From positions 62,001-126,000 of the forward strand of contig NZ_QOHI01000006.1 in assembly GCF_003319095.1 (NCBI RefSeq): a DNA stretch of 64,000 nt. The letters are read 5' to 3'. The position numbers and the translations under genes are program-made. The notes below the pieces were generated by a model. The model was not told the origin of the DNA. It saw nothing but the letters and a program-made list of their open reading frames with translations, and searched no databases. Shown here piece after piece: positions 34,025 through 42,896 of the stretch (positions are counted from its first letter, which is position 1; each line of letters starts with the position of its first letter). Source of the stretch: Blastococcus sp. TBT05-19 (lineage in GTDB: Bacteria; Actinomycetota; Actinomycetes; Mycobacteriales; Geodermatophilaceae).

Positions 34025-34456
34025 GTGAACATCGAGTTCAGCGTCCGGTTGCCGACAGACGCCCAGAGCGTGCCCCTCATGCGAGGCCTGCTCCGGCAAG
34101 CGCTCGAGCACCTCGGGGTGGCCGAGGCCGGGATCGAGGAGATCGTGCTCGCGCTGACCGAGGCGTGCGCGAACGTCGTCGACCACGCCGGCGAGCACGA
34201 GGAGTACCAGGTCGACGTGTCGATCACCGACGACCTGTGCCGGATCAGCGTGCTCGACGAGGGCCAGGGCTTCGAGTTCGACCAGGCCTCCCACACCTCG
34301 GCCCGCTCTCCGCTGGAGGACCACGGCCGCGGCCTGGTCCTCATGCAGGCCCTGGTCGACAACCTGCAGTTCGTCCAGGCCGAGGACGGCCGGCACCGGG
34401 TCACCCTGGAGAAGCGGCTCTCCCCCCAGCCGCACCTGCGGCTGCTCTCGGACTGA
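34025..34456 (+). CDS. RsbW-type anti-sigma factor serine kinase
   Basis: A 143-residue GHKL ATPase. N box: LALTEACANVVDHAGEH; G1 box: VLDEGQGFEF; G2 box: EDHGRGLVLMQALVD. The length and motifs match RsbW/SpoIIAB kinases, which phosphorylate STAS proteins and hold a sigma factor. GTG at 34025 follows GAGGAGGTGA. It is divergent from the STAS gene by 73 bp. No SigB-type sigma gene lies beside it, so its sigma partner must be elsewhere. Confidence 0.9.
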   Translation: MNIEFSVRLPTDAQSVPLMRGLLRQALEHLGVAEAGIEEIVLALTEACANVVDHAGEHEEYQVDVSITDDLCRISVLDEGQGFEFDQASHTSARSPLEDHGRGLVLMQALVDNLQFVQAEDGRHRVTLEKRLSPQPHLRLLSD

Positions 34457-34498
34457 CCCGCGTCCCTCGCCCCCGCCGTCGTCGACGACGATGAGCGC

Positions 34499-35752
34499 GT
34501 GATCGACGACGCCTTCTCCGCCGAGGTGCGTGCGGCGGTGGACCGGCTGGCCGGTGTCGCCGAGCGGACGCCGCTGCAGCGCAACGCCCGGCTGTCGGCG
34601 CTGACCGGCGCCGACGTGTGGGTCAAGCGCGAGGACCTCCAGGTGGGCCGCTCCTACAAGATCCGCGGCGCCTACAACACGATCAGCCGATTGGGTGACG
34701 CCGAGCGCTCGGCCGGGGTGGTGTGCGCGAGCGCCGGCAACCACGGCCAGGGCGTGGCCTACGCGTGCCGGGCGCTCCAGGTGCACGGCCACGTGTTCGT
34801 GCCCGGGACGACGCCGCGGCAGAAGCGCGAGCGGATCGCCGCGCTCGGCGGCGACATGGTGCAGCTGGTCGTCGTCGGCGACTCCTACGACGAGGCGGCG
34901 GCGGCAGCGGCCGCTCACGCCGCGGGCACCGGGGCGACGCTGGTGCCGGCGTTCGATGCCCTCTCCACGGTCACCGGCCAGGCGACGGTGGCGGTCGAGA
35001 TCCTGGCGCAGCTCGGGTGCGAGCCCGACGTCGTCGTCCTCCCCGTCGGTGGTGGCGGGCTGCTGGCCGGCTGCGCGACCTGGCTGCGGCAGCACTCCCC
35101 CCGCACCCGGCTTATCGGCGTGGAGCCCGCGGGCGCGGCGAACATGGCCGCGGCGCTGGCCGCCGGCGAGCCGGTCGACCTGCCGGAGATGGACACCTTC
35201 GTCGACGGCGCCGCGGTGCGCCGGGCCGGTGCGGTGACCTATCCCCTGGTGCGCGACTCCGGCGCCTCGCTCGTGGCGGTTCCCGAGGGGCAGATCTGCA
35301 CCGAGATGCTGGAGCTGTACCAGGCCGACGGGGTCATCGCCGAGCCCGCGGGGGCGCTGTCGACCGCGGCGCTGAGCGGTGGGCTGGTCAGCGTGGCGCC
35401 GGGTCAGACGGTCGTGTGCCTGCTGTCCGGCGGCAACAACGACGTGAGCCGGTACGCCGAGGTCGTCGAGCGCTCGCTGGTGCACCGCGGGCTCAAGCAC
35501 TACTTCCTGGTGGAGTTCCCGCAGGAGCCAGGCGCGCTGCGGCGCTTCCTCGACGAGGTGCTGGGTCCGGACGACGACATCGTGCTGTTCGAGTACGTCA
35601 AGCGGGACAACCGCGAGACCGGCGCGGCGCTGACCGGCATCGAGCTCGGGTCGGCCGACGGGCTGCCGGAGCTGCTGGCGCGGATCGAGGCCAGCCCGCT
35701 GAAGATCCAGCACGTCGCGCCCGGGTCGACGGCCTACCGCTTCCTGGTCTGA
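34499..35752 (+). CDS. ilvA: Threonine ammonia-lyase (threonine dehydratase)
   Basis: A 417-residue PLP enzyme. The cofactor lysine is in SYKIRGAYN, the loop CASAGNHGQGVAYA binds the substrate carboxylate, and VLPVGGGGLLAGCA binds the PLP phosphate. The C-terminal 80 residues (YFLVEFPQEPGALRRFLDEV) are an ACT-like regulatory domain, as in short-form IlvA. It makes 2-oxobutanoate from threonine for isoleucine synthesis. GTG at 34499 begins the protein. It ends four bases before a convergent response-regulator gene. Confidence 0.92.
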   Translation: MIDDAFSAEVRAAVDRLAGVAERTPLQRNARLSALTGADVWVKREDLQVGRSYKIRGAYNTISRLGDAERSAGVVCASAGNHGQGVAYACRALQVHGHVFVPGTTPRQKRERIAALGGDMVQLVVVGDSYDEAAAAAAAHAAGTGATLVPAFDALSTVTGQATVAVEILAQLGCEPDVVVLPVGGGGLLAGCATWLRQHSPRTRLIGVEPAGAANMAAALAAGEPVDLPEMDTFVDGAAVRRAGAVTYPLVRDSGASLVAVPEGQICTEMLELYQADGVIAEPAGALSTAALSGGLVSVAPGQTVVCLLSGGNNDVSRYAEVVERSLVHRGLKHYFLVEFPQEPGALRRFLDEVLGPDDDIVLFEYVKRDNRETGAALTGIELGSADGLPELLARIEASPLKIQHVAPGSTAYRFLV

Positions 35753-35756
35753 GCTC

Positions 35757-36404
35757 TCAGGCGTTCATGAAGCCGCTCTCGTAGGCGGCGATGACGGCCT
35801 GGGTGCGGTCCCGGGCGCCGAGCTTGAGCAGCACGCTGCTGACGTGGGTCTTCACCGTCTCGCGGCTGAGGAACAGCTCGGTGGCGATCTCGGCGTTCGA
35901 CAGCCCGCCCGCCACCAGTCGCAGCACGTCGGCCTCGCGCCCGGTGAGCGTCGGGAGGGCGGCCGGACCCCGCGCACGGGACGGCGCGTGCGCGGCGATG
36001 AGCCGGCGGGTGAGGTCGGGCAGCACCAGCGACGTCCCCCGCGCGACGACCCGGATCGCGTCCACCAGCTCGTCGGGATCGGAACGCTTCAGCGCGAACC
36101 CGCTCGCGCCGGCCTGCAGCGAGCGGAACAGGTAGTCGTCGTCCTCGAACGTGGTCAGCACGAGCACCCGCGGGCGCTGCGGATCGCGGGCCACCAGCTC
36201 CCGGGTCGCGGCGATGCCGTCCATGTCGGGCATGCGGACGTCCATGAGGACGACGTCGGGGTCGGTCTGCGCGGCGACGTCGAGCGCCTCACGACCGGTG
36301 CCGGCGTCGCCCACGACGGTCAGGTCGGGCTCGCTCTCCAGGATCACCCGGAGCCCGGAGCGGACCAGGACGTCGTCGTCGACCAGGAGCAGCCGCAGGC
36401 TCAC
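35757..36404 (-). CDS. NarL/LuxR-family response regulator
   Basis: A 215-residue regulator. Receiver: LLLVDDDVLVRSGL with D9-D11, phospho-Asp D55 (VVLMDVRMPDMDG) and the Lys in FALKRSDP. Output: LuxR helix-turn-helix LTGREADVLRLVAGGLSN and LSRETVKTHVSSVL. GTG at 36404 overlaps the kinase stop (GTGA). It pairs with that kinase and lies divergent from an ABC exporter, which is the likely target. Confidence 0.93.
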   Translation of the reverse strand: MSLRLLLVDDDVLVRSGLRVILESEPDLTVVGDAGTGREALDVAAQTDPDVVLMDVRMPDMDGIAATRELVARDPQRPRVLVLTTFEDDDYLFRSLQAGASGFALKRSDPDELVDAIRVVARGTSLVLPDLTRRLIAAHAPSRARGPAALPTLTGREADVLRLVAGGLSNAEIATELFLSRETVKTHVSSVLLKLGARDRTQAVIAAYESGFMNA

Positions 36405-37687
36405 GCGGCCCCCGCCAGCGGCAGCGTCACGCACAGCTCGAAGCCGCCCGACGGCGTCGGCTCGGCCGACAGGGTCCCGCCCGCGGCGGTCGCCCGCTCG
36501 CGCAGACCGGCGAGCCCGCGCCCCCCGCCGGGGCCGGGCCGGCTGTCCAGCTGCGAGGCGCGCTCGTTGCACACCCGGACGACGAGGGTCGCACCGCTGC
36601 GCGCGACCTGGGCGACGGTCAGCGGGGTGCCTGCGTGCCGCAGCACGTTCGTCGTCCCCTCCTGGACCACCCGGTAGGCGAGCTCCTGCACGCCCGCCGG
36701 CACGTCGTCGACGTCGCCGTCCACCACCAGGGCGACCGGCAGGCCGCCGTCGCGGAGCCCGGACAGCAGCTCCTCGAGGTCGGCGAGCGAGGGCGCCGCG
36801 AAGGGGGCGGGATCGCGGCCGCCGTCCTCGGCGCGCAGCACGCTGAGCACGCGGTCGAGCTCGGCGAGCGCGGTGCGGGTGTTGGTCTCGATGTGCCCGA
36901 GCGCCTGGTGGGCGAAGTCCGGCTGCAGCGGCCGGTCGCCGGCGGGCGTGAGCGTGCGCCGCGCGGCGCTGGCTTGCAGCAGGCTGGCGGTCAGCGCGTG
37001 GCCGATGGTGTCGTGCAGGTCCCGGGCCAGCCGGTTCCGGTCGGCCAGCCGGCGCGTGCTCTGCTGCAGCGCGGCGATGCGCTGCTCGGGCGCGGTGCCG
37101 AGCAGCCGCGGCGCCACCGAGCCGGACAGCCGCACCAGCCCGTCGAGCACCGCGAGCGTGACGCCGACGACGGCCACCATGAGCGCGAGCAGCGGGAGCG
37201 CGGTGAGCGCGTTCCAGTCGGCACCCCAGCCCAGGTAGGCGAACACGAACCCGCCGAAGAGCAGCGTGGCCAGCGTCGCGATGCCCAACAGCACCCGCGC
37301 CCCGAGCCAGCCCAGCGCCCGCCACGTGTCGGCCGCCCAGACCAGCCGCCGCAGCTTCCGGACGGCACCATGCTGGTCGCGCACCCGTTCCCCGGCCGGG
37401 ATGTCGACGCCGAGCAGCTCGCGGGCCATGCGGCGCTCGAGGCCGGCGAAGCCGCGGGTCGTCGCGAGCACCAGCAGGACGAGCAGCACCCCGACGCCGT
37501 AGATCAGGGCGACCACGGAGCCGACCAACCCGGCGAACAGCGCGAGGTACAGCGCACCGAACGGCAGGCTCGCCAGGGCGTAGAGCGCCCGGCCGGGCCA
37601 GCCGGGGCGGGCGGCGACGAGCAGCGCCCGCAGGCGGGCGGCGATCTCGGCCGCTGAGCCCGGGATGCGGGAGGTCGTCGGGGGCAC
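36401..37687 (-). CDS. HisKA_3-type membrane sensor histidine kinase
   Basis: A 428-residue kinase from GTG 37687. Two hydrophobic hairpins (near residues 28-65 and 110-165) precede the dimerisation H-box LARDLHDTIGHALTASL. The ATPase shows VQEGTTNVLRHA and GGGRGLAGLRERA. The sensor is short and mostly within the membrane, as in DesK or intramembrane-sensing kinases that watch drugs or envelope stress. An ATG at 37822 with a GGAGGG site would add 45 residues but would leave only 27 bp for two divergent promoters. AGGA seven bases before the GTG supports the shorter form. Confidence 0.88.
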   Translation of the reverse strand: MPPTTSRIPGSAAEIAARLRALLVAARPGWPGRALYALASLPFGALYLALFAGLVGSVVALIYGVGVLLVLLVLATTRGFAGLERRMARELLGVDIPAGERVRDQHGAVRKLRRLVWAADTWRALGWLGARVLLGIATLATLLFGGFVFAYLGWGADWNALTALPLLALMVAVVGVTLAVLDGLVRLSGSVAPRLLGTAPEQRIAALQQSTRRLADRNRLARDLHDTIGHALTASLLQASAARRTLTPAGDRPLQPDFAHQALGHIETNTRTALAELDRVLSVLRAEDGGRDPAPFAAPSLADLEELLSGLRDGGLPVALVVDGDVDDVPAGVQELAYRVVQEGTTNVLRHAGTPLTVAQVARSGATLVVRVCNERASQLDSRPGPGGGRGLAGLRERATAAGGTLSAEPTPSGGFELCVTLPLAGAA

Positions 37688-37849
37688 GGGTCGATCCTGG
37701 CCGACCGGCGGGCCGGAGGGATCCCCCTGCCGGGCGCTGTCGATCTCCCCCGCGCGGGGGACCGAGGTCGGCGCTGCGGGGTGATCCGCCGGGGTCCTGC
37801 CGCGCGCCAGGCTCCGTGTCATGACTCCCTCCCTCTCCGGGCGGCTCGC

Positions 37850-38782
37850 ATGATCTCGGTGCGCGGGCTGACCAAGCAGTACGGCGCGGTCACGGCCGTG
37901 GACGACCTGACCTTCGACGTCGCGCCGGGCAAGGTGACCGGCTTCCTCGGCCCGAACGGCGCCGGCAAGTCGACCACGATGCGCATGATCCTTGGTCTGG
38001 ACCGGCCCACGTCGGGCTCCGCCCTGGTCGGCGGCCGGCCGTTCGCGCGGCTGGCCGAGCCGCTGCGCGCGGCCGGTGCGCTCCTCGACGCCGGCGCCGT
38101 GCACCCCGGGCGCAGCGGCCGCGACCACCTGCGGGTGGCCGCCCGGACCCACGGCATCCCGCTGCGACGGGTGGACGAGGTGATCGAGCAGGTGGGGCTC
38201 GGCCCGGCGGCCCGGCGGCGGGTGAAGGGCTACTCGCTGGGCATGCGGCAGCGGCTCGGCATCGCGACCGCGCTGATCGGCGACCCCGGCGTCGTGCTGT
38301 TCGACGAGCCGATGAACGGCCTGGACCTCGACGGCGTCCGGTGGATCCGCCGGCTGGTGCGCGGTCTGGCCGACGAGGGGCGCACGGTGCTGCTGTCCAG
38401 CCACCTGATGAGCGAGATGGAGCAGACCGCCGACCACCTGGTGATCATCGGCCGCGGCCGGCTGATCGCCGATGCGTCCTTCCAGGAGGTCATGCGCGGC
38501 CAGGGTGCCGGCCGCAAGGTCCGGGTGCGCACGCCGTCGACCGACCAGCTCGCGGGGGCCTTGCTGCGCCGCGGCGCGGTGGTGCACCCCGCCGGCGACG
38601 GCGAGCTGCTCGCCGAGGGCGTGTCCGCCGAGGCCGTCGGCGACGTCGCCCTGGAGGAGGCCGTGGCCGTGCACCGGCTGGCGGAGGAGCACAGCTCGCT
38701 CGAGCAGGTCTACCTCGACCTCACCGGCGACAGCGTCCAGTACCGGGTCGCCGGCGCCCCCGAACTGGTGGCGCAGCGATGA
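37850..38782 (+). CDS. ABC-2 exporter ATP-binding protein
   Basis: A 310-residue ATPase beginning MISVRGLTKQYGAVTAVDDL. Walker A: GPNGAGKST; signature: YSLGMRQRLGIA; Walker B: VVLFDEPMNGLD; switch His in SSHLMSEMEQ. The C-terminal 90 residues (VRVRTPSTDQLAGALLRRG) follow the DrrA/BcrA pattern of drug or lipid exporters. The gene overlaps its permease by ATGA. The adjoining two-component system is the probable regulator. Confidence 0.92.
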   Translation: MISVRGLTKQYGAVTAVDDLTFDVAPGKVTGFLGPNGAGKSTTMRMILGLDRPTSGSALVGGRPFARLAEPLRAAGALLDAGAVHPGRSGRDHLRVAARTHGIPLRRVDEVIEQVGLGPAARRRVKGYSLGMRQRLGIATALIGDPGVVLFDEPMNGLDLDGVRWIRRLVRGLADEGRTVLLSSHLMSEMEQTADHLVIIGRGRLIADASFQEVMRGQGAGRKVRVRTPSTDQLAGALLRRGAVVHPAGDGELLAEGVSAEAVGDVALEEAVAVHRLAEEHSSLEQVYLDLTGDSVQYRVAGAPELVAQR

Positions 38783-39552
38783 CCGCCGTCGCCGTCCGGG
38801 AGCCCGGCACCGCGACCGTGCTCGGTCGCGCGGCGGCCGCCGAGTGGCTGCGGCTGCGCACGGTGCGGACGACGTGGTGGTGCCTGCTGGCCGCCACCGT
38901 GACCATCGTCGGCATCGGCGTCATCCTCGCCTACGACGCCGACGACGTGACCGCCAGCGGCGAGCTGCCACCGGCGACGGCGGCCGGCGAGTTCGGCGTC
39001 GTGCTCGGCCAGTTCGCGCTGCTGGTCCTGGTGCTGCTCGCGGTGACGCAGGAGTACGCCAGCGGGGCGATCACGCCGACGCTGCAGTGGACGCCGCGCC
39101 GCGGGGTGCTGCTGGCTGCTCGCCTCGCCGTACCGGTCCTCGCCGCCACCGCGGTCGGCGTGCTGCTGGCGCTCGCCGCCGACATCGCAGCCTGGTTCAT
39201 CGCTGACCTGGCGTTCTCGCCGGGCGACGTGGCCGGCAGCCTCGGCCGGGTCGCCGCTGTCCTGCTGGCCGGCGGGGCGCTGGCGATCGGCGTCGGGCTG
39301 CTCCTGCGCAGCACGGCCGGCGCCCTGGCGACGGTCTTCCTGCTCCAGCTGGTCCTGCCGTTCCTGCTGCCGGCGTTCGGGGTGCAGTGGATGGCCGACC
39401 TCGGCGAGCTCCTGCCCGGCTCGGGCGCCATCTGGACGCTCCTCGGGGAGCCGGAGATGACGGCGGGGCAGGCGACGGCCCTGCTCGTCGGCTGGGCGGC
39501 GGTCGCCGTGGGGCTCGGCGGCTGGTCGCTGCTGCGCCGGGACGCGGGATAG
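38779..39552 (+). CDS. ABC-2 type permease
   Basis: A 257-residue protein with six hydrophobic segments: after the start near 30-50 (WWCLLAATVTIVGIGVILAY), then near 78-98, 118-145, 155-178, 185-205 and 228-250. The conserved start AEWLRLRTVRTTWW is typical of ABC-2 permeases such as those of bacitracin or anthracycline exporters. It forms the channel for the ATPase encoded just upstream. The substrate is not readable; antibiotic or lipid export is the usual guess. Confidence 0.88.
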   Translation: MTAVAVREPGTATVLGRAAAAEWLRLRTVRTTWWCLLAATVTIVGIGVILAYDADDVTASGELPPATAAGEFGVVLGQFALLVLVLLAVTQEYASGAITPTLQWTPRRGVLLAARLAVPVLAATAVGVLLALAADIAAWFIADLAFSPGDVAGSLGRVAAVLLAGGALAIGVGLLLRSTAGALATVFLLQLVLPFLLPAFGVQWMADLGELLPGSGAIWTLLGEPEMTAGQATALLVGWAAVAVGLGGWSLLRRDAG

Positions 39553-39570
39553 CCGGGCCGGGGCTGGTCG

Positions 39571-40524
39571 CTACGGCGTGAGCACGCGGAGCGGGTTCCC
39601 GGCGACGAACGCCGCGACGTCCTCGACCGCCTCGCCGTAGAAGACCTCGTAGGTGCCGCGGGTGACGTAGCCCAGGTGCGGGGTGAGCACCGTGCGCGGC
39701 GACGTCCGCAGGGGGTGGTCGGCCGGCAGCGGCTCCTCGTCGTAGACGTCGAGGGCCGCGCAGGCGATGCGGTCCTCGGCCAGCGCGTCGAGGAGCGGCT
39801 GCTGCTGCACGATCGGCCCGCGGCTGGTGTTGACCAGGACGGCGGTGTGCATCATCAGCGCGAGGTCCTCCGCGCCGATCAGACCGCGGGTCCGCTTGGA
39901 CAGCAGCAGGTGGATCGTGGCGACGTCGGCGGTGGCGAACAGCTCGTCGCGCTCCACCCGGCGCACCCCGACCTCGGCGGCTTGTGCGTCGGTGAGGTTC
40001 TGGCTCCACGCGACGACGTCCATCCCGAACGCCTGCCCGATCGTCGCGACCCTGCTACCGAGCCGGCCGAGCCCGATGACGCCGAGGCGCGCGCCGGCCA
40101 GGTCGGTGCCGATGGTCTGCTGCCACCCCCCGGCGCGCATGCCGGCGTCCTCCTGCGGCACGTGCCGCACGGCAGCGAGGATCAGCGCCCAGGTGAGCTC
40201 GACCGTGGCGGTGGCGCCGGACCCGGTGCCGCAGACGGTGATGCCGCGCTCGGCGGCGGCCTCGACGTCGATGGACTTGTTCCGCATGCCGGTCGTGACC
40301 AGCAGCTTCAGGTTCGGCAGCCGCTCGAGCAGCCCGCGCCGGAACTCGGTGCGCTCGCGCATCGCGACGACGACGTCGAAGTCCTTAAGCGCGGCGGCCA
40401 CGGCGTCCTCGTCGCCCAGGTGCGCGTGGAACTCGACGACGTCGACCTCCCCCGGCACCCGGGACCAGTCGCAGAAGTCGGCGGCGACGGACTGGTAGTC
40501 GTCCAGGACAGCGATGCGGGTCAT
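39571..40524 (-). CDS. D-2-hydroxyacid dehydrogenase
   Basis: A 317-residue enzyme of the phosphoglycerate/formate dehydrogenase group. The NAD motif is GVIGLGRLGSRVA. The catalytic trio sits in NTSRGPI (Arg), DVYDEEPLP (Glu) and LTPHLGYVT (His). The length suits a simple 2-hydroxyacid dehydrogenase without an ACT domain, so it is probably not SerA. It reduces a 2-keto acid or oxidises a D-hydroxy acid in the cytosol. Substrate unknown. Confidence 0.9.
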   Translation of the reverse strand: MTRIAVLDDYQSVAADFCDWSRVPGEVDVVEFHAHLGDEDAVAAALKDFDVVVAMRERTEFRRGLLERLPNLKLLVTTGMRNKSIDVEAAAERGITVCGTGSGATATVELTWALILAAVRHVPQEDAGMRAGGWQQTIGTDLAGARLGVIGLGRLGSRVATIGQAFGMDVVAWSQNLTDAQAAEVGVRRVERDELFATADVATIHLLLSKRTRGLIGAEDLALMMHTAVLVNTSRGPIVQQQPLLDALAEDRIACAALDVYDEEPLPADHPLRTSPRTVLTPHLGYVTRGTYEVFYGEAVEDVAAFVAGNPLRVLTP

Positions 40525-40533
40525 GCGCTGGTC

Positions 40534-41583
40534 TTACCCGACGGCGACCGATCCCGTGCGGTTCGGGACGAGCTCGACCCAGGTGTTCCCCGGCGCGAGC
40601 AGGATCGGCGTGCCGTGGGCGTCGGTGAGGACGACGCGGTCGCTCGCCGAGGCCTTGGTCCAGTTCGCCTGCAGGGTGCGCCCGCCGGTGGCGACGAGCG
40701 CCTGGCCGCCGCCGACCATGTCCGTCTCGGGAACGGGGTTGCCGGCGGGGTCGGTGTAGCGGGTGTTGACGATGTCGACCCGGAGGACGACGACGTTGGT
40801 CGCCTTCAGCTGCTGGCCGTCGGCCTGGGTCGCCGGCGTGCTGCCCTCGAAGCGCATCCACGACTGCTGCGCAGGGTCCCACCCCCAGCTGGGCGTGCTG
40901 ACGCCGGACAGCTTGAGCTTGACGACGGCGGTCGGCGTCCCGGTGCCGAGGGCACTGGGCTGGTCGGCGGCGCTGGCCATGCGGAACTGCTCGATCGGGT
41001 CGGCGAGGTGCGCGGGGTCGGCCTGGGCGATGAAGTCGGCGGGGTTCGCGTAGACGTTGTGCGGCGCGTACCGGCTCTGCTCCCGGTAGAATCCGCCGGC
41101 GCCACCGTCGTGGCTGACCACCTGCAGGCCCGCCGCGGACACCGCGTCGACGAAGGGGCGCTGCCCGCCCGAGAAGGCGAACAGGCCGCGCAGCGGGGCG
41201 GCGATCGCGGCGTCCATGGGGCGCACGGAGCGGATCGGGCCGATCTCCGGCGGCAGGGTGGAGTGGTAGACGGCGACGAAGCGGGTGATGCCGCCCTCGA
41301 CGACCTCCTCCCACACCACGTCGGCGGAGTTGAGGCCGGACTGCGGGCGGGACTCCGGCGAGTTCTCGATCTTCACCGCCAGCGCGGGGCGCTCGACCGG
41401 GTCGGTGGTCGCCACGCCGGTGAGCGGCCACGGGAAGGTCGGCGGCGGAGGCGGCGGCGCGGGCGTCGTCGTCGTCGGGGTCGCGGCCTGGCTGACCTCC
41501 GGGGCGCACCCGGTGGTGAGCGCGAGGCCGGCGGTGACGGCCAGTGCGGCGGCGGCGCGGAGGGTCCGGCGGGATCGGTGCAC
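40534..41583 (-). CDS. DUF3048 secreted lipoprotein
   Basis: A 349-residue protein. GTG at 41583 gives a signal peptide (VHRSRRTLRAAAALAVTAG) ending in a weak lipobox LTTGC. A Thr/Pro-rich linker is followed by the DUF3048 core: RPALAVKIENSPESRPQSGL, VVWEEVVEGGITRFVAVYHS and PIRSVRPMD. The C-terminal part (DUF3048_C) covers KLKLSGV and later strands. AGGAG lies eight bases before the GTG. The family is envelope-bound and widespread in Gram-positives (YerB-like); its activity is not established. Confidence 0.9.
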   Translation of the reverse strand: MHRSRRTLRAAAALAVTAGLALTTGCAPEVSQAATPTTTTPAPPPPPPTFPWPLTGVATTDPVERPALAVKIENSPESRPQSGLNSADVVWEEVVEGGITRFVAVYHSTLPPEIGPIRSVRPMDAAIAAPLRGLFAFSGGQRPFVDAVSAAGLQVVSHDGGAGGFYREQSRYAPHNVYANPADFIAQADPAHLADPIEQFRMASAADQPSALGTGTPTAVVKLKLSGVSTPSWGWDPAQQSWMRFEGSTPATQADGQQLKATNVVVLRVDIVNTRYTDPAGNPVPETDMVGGGQALVATGGRTLQANWTKASASDRVVLTDAHGTPILLAPGNTWVELVPNRTGSVAVG

Positions 41584-41815
41584 GGGCGGGCTCCTGCATC
41601 GGCGGGCCTCGGTCCGCCCGGCGAGCGGCCCCGGGCGACACCGAGGCGTCGCCGCCCTCGTCATCGGCAGACCTGAGCGGAGTCGGGGGTCGGCCGCTGC
41701 GCGTGGGGCGGCTGGGGCTCCAGTGCAGATCGGAGAAGTCGTCGACTCGGAATGCGGGGTCGACAGCCGGGGCGCAGCTAGCTTCCAGGCTCGACCACGT
41801 CGCGAGGGGAACACG

Positions 41816-42586
41816 ATGGCCAGCACACGGGGGACGCACCAGGGAGCCGCAGGTCAGCGGTCGCAGAAGCAGAACGTCGCTCTGCTCGTCGTGGCGGGGA
41901 TGGCGGTGGTGCTGGCCGTCGCCGGGTTCGCGACCGGCGGCATCGGAGCGGGCCTCGTCCAGCTCGGCGGGGTGGCCGTCCTCGTCGCCATCGGCGCACT
42001 GATCGTCGGTCGCGCCCGGTGGGCCTTCCTCCCCGACCGCAGGGCCGCCGGCATCGCGATCGCCGCGGCGCTCGTGCTCAGCGGCATCGGCACGGCGCTC
42101 TCCCCGCAGCCGGAGGAGGAGCCGCTCGCGTCGTCGGGCCAGCAGCTCGTGGCGGGTCAGGAATCCAGCACGCCGACGACGTCGTCGGCCCCGCGTTCGA
42201 CCACGCCGGCACCGGTTCCGACCACGGCGCCGGCGACCACAGCGCCGTCGTCGTCGGCCGTCGCTCCCGCGCCGGCACCGGCTCCTGCCCCGGCGCCGCG
42301 CGCGACCAAGGCGCCGGCTCCGGCACCTCGACCGGCTCCTGCCCCGGCTCCCGCGCCGCGGCCGGCGCCCGCGCCGGCTCCGGCACCCCATCAGGCACCC
42401 GTCCCGGCACCTGCTCCTGCACCCGCCCCGGCTCCGGCGCCCGCGCCCGCCCCGGCACCGAGCGGCACCGTCCACCCCGGTTCCTTCTGCTCCTCGGAAG
42501 GCGCCACCGGCGTCACGACCACCGGCAAGGCGATGCGCTGCACCCTCGTCGCGGGCGAGGAGCGCGCGCGCTGGCGCGCGGCGTAG
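41816..42586 (+). CDS. Membrane protein with Pro-Ala repeat linker and Cys-rich C-terminal domain
   Basis: A 256-residue protein. Two or three hydrophobic segments (ALLVVAGMAVVLAVAGFAT, VQLGGVAVLVAIGALIV, AAGIAIAAALVLSGIGTAL) come first. Next is a Thr/Ser/Pro stretch and about 65 residues of PA repeats (APAPAPAPAP). The end FCSSEGATGVTTTGKAMRC has two Cys and a WRAA tail. This end is shared by many actinobacterial surface proteins. The PA run probably spans the wall. ATG at 41816 follows GAGGGGA. Confidence 0.8.
   Translation: MASTRGTHQGAAGQRSQKQNVALLVVAGMAVVLAVAGFATGGIGAGLVQLGGVAVLVAIGALIVGRARWAFLPDRRAAGIAIAAALVLSGIGTALSPQPEEEPLASSGQQLVAGQESSTPTTSSAPRSTTPAPVPTTAPATTAPSSSAVAPAPAPAPAPAPRATKAPAPAPRPAPAPAPAPRPAPAPAPAPHQAPVPAPAPAPAPAPAPAPAPAPSGTVHPGSFCSSEGATGVTTTGKAMRCTLVAGEERARWRAA
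42262..42462. repeat. Pro-Ala (PAPAP) coding repeat
   Basis: The gene at 41816-42586 carries about 200 bases of CCGGCN/GCTCCN units that encode alternating Pro and Ala. Copy number can vary in multiples of six bases without breaking frame. Such runs serve as stiff spacers through cell walls. Confidence 0.75.
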
Positions 42587-42608
42587 CCGACCCGCTCCGA
42601 ACGCGACT

Positions 42609-42641
42609 GCGCCCCCTCTCCTCGGTGAGGAGAGGGGGCGC
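42609..42641. terminator. Perfect 15-bp hairpin between convergent genes
   Basis: GCGCCCCCTCTCCTC (42609-42623) pairs exactly with 42627-42641 around a GGT loop. It stands 22 bases after one stop and 17 bases before the other stop on the opposite strand, so it can serve both. Confidence 0.85.
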
Positions 42642-42658
42642 TGTCGTCGAGCTGAGGG

Positions 42659-42805
42659 TCAGCGGCGACCGGTCTTGCCGCTGCGGCTCTTCTGGAAGTC
42701 CGCGATGGCCTTCTTGATCTTCGCCTGGTTCTCGGGCTTGCGGGCCTCCTGGACCACCTTCGCCGCGATACCGGACACGATCATCTTCCTGAACATGCCT
42801 GCCAT
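42659..42805 (-). CDS. 48-residue basic hypothetical protein
   Basis: From ATG 42805, with AAGGAGG seven bases before it, to TGA at 42659. The product starts MAGMFRKMIVSGIAAKVVQE and ends KSRSGKTGRR. It is strongly basic, with one amphipathic helix and a Lys/Arg tail. This form suits a small nucleic-acid-binding or membrane-surface protein. The strong ribosome site and bidirectional terminator at its end support it as real. No known family was recognised. Confidence 0.72.
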   Translation of the reverse strand: MAGMFRKMIVSGIAAKVVQEARKPENQAKIKKAIADFQKSRSGKTGRR

Positions 42806-42896
42806 GGTGTTCCTCCTTCGATCGTCGCGTCCTTACCTGCCCTGACGATCGGCAAGTCAATCCCGTGCCCGGCATCGAGCACCCGATGCGGTCGGC

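Noticed and set aside
37688-37822. N-terminal 45-residue extension of the HisKA_3 kinase
   Set aside because: It has a good ribosome site but leaves only 27 bp to the divergent ABC gene, and its residues are low-complexity; kept as an alternative start only.
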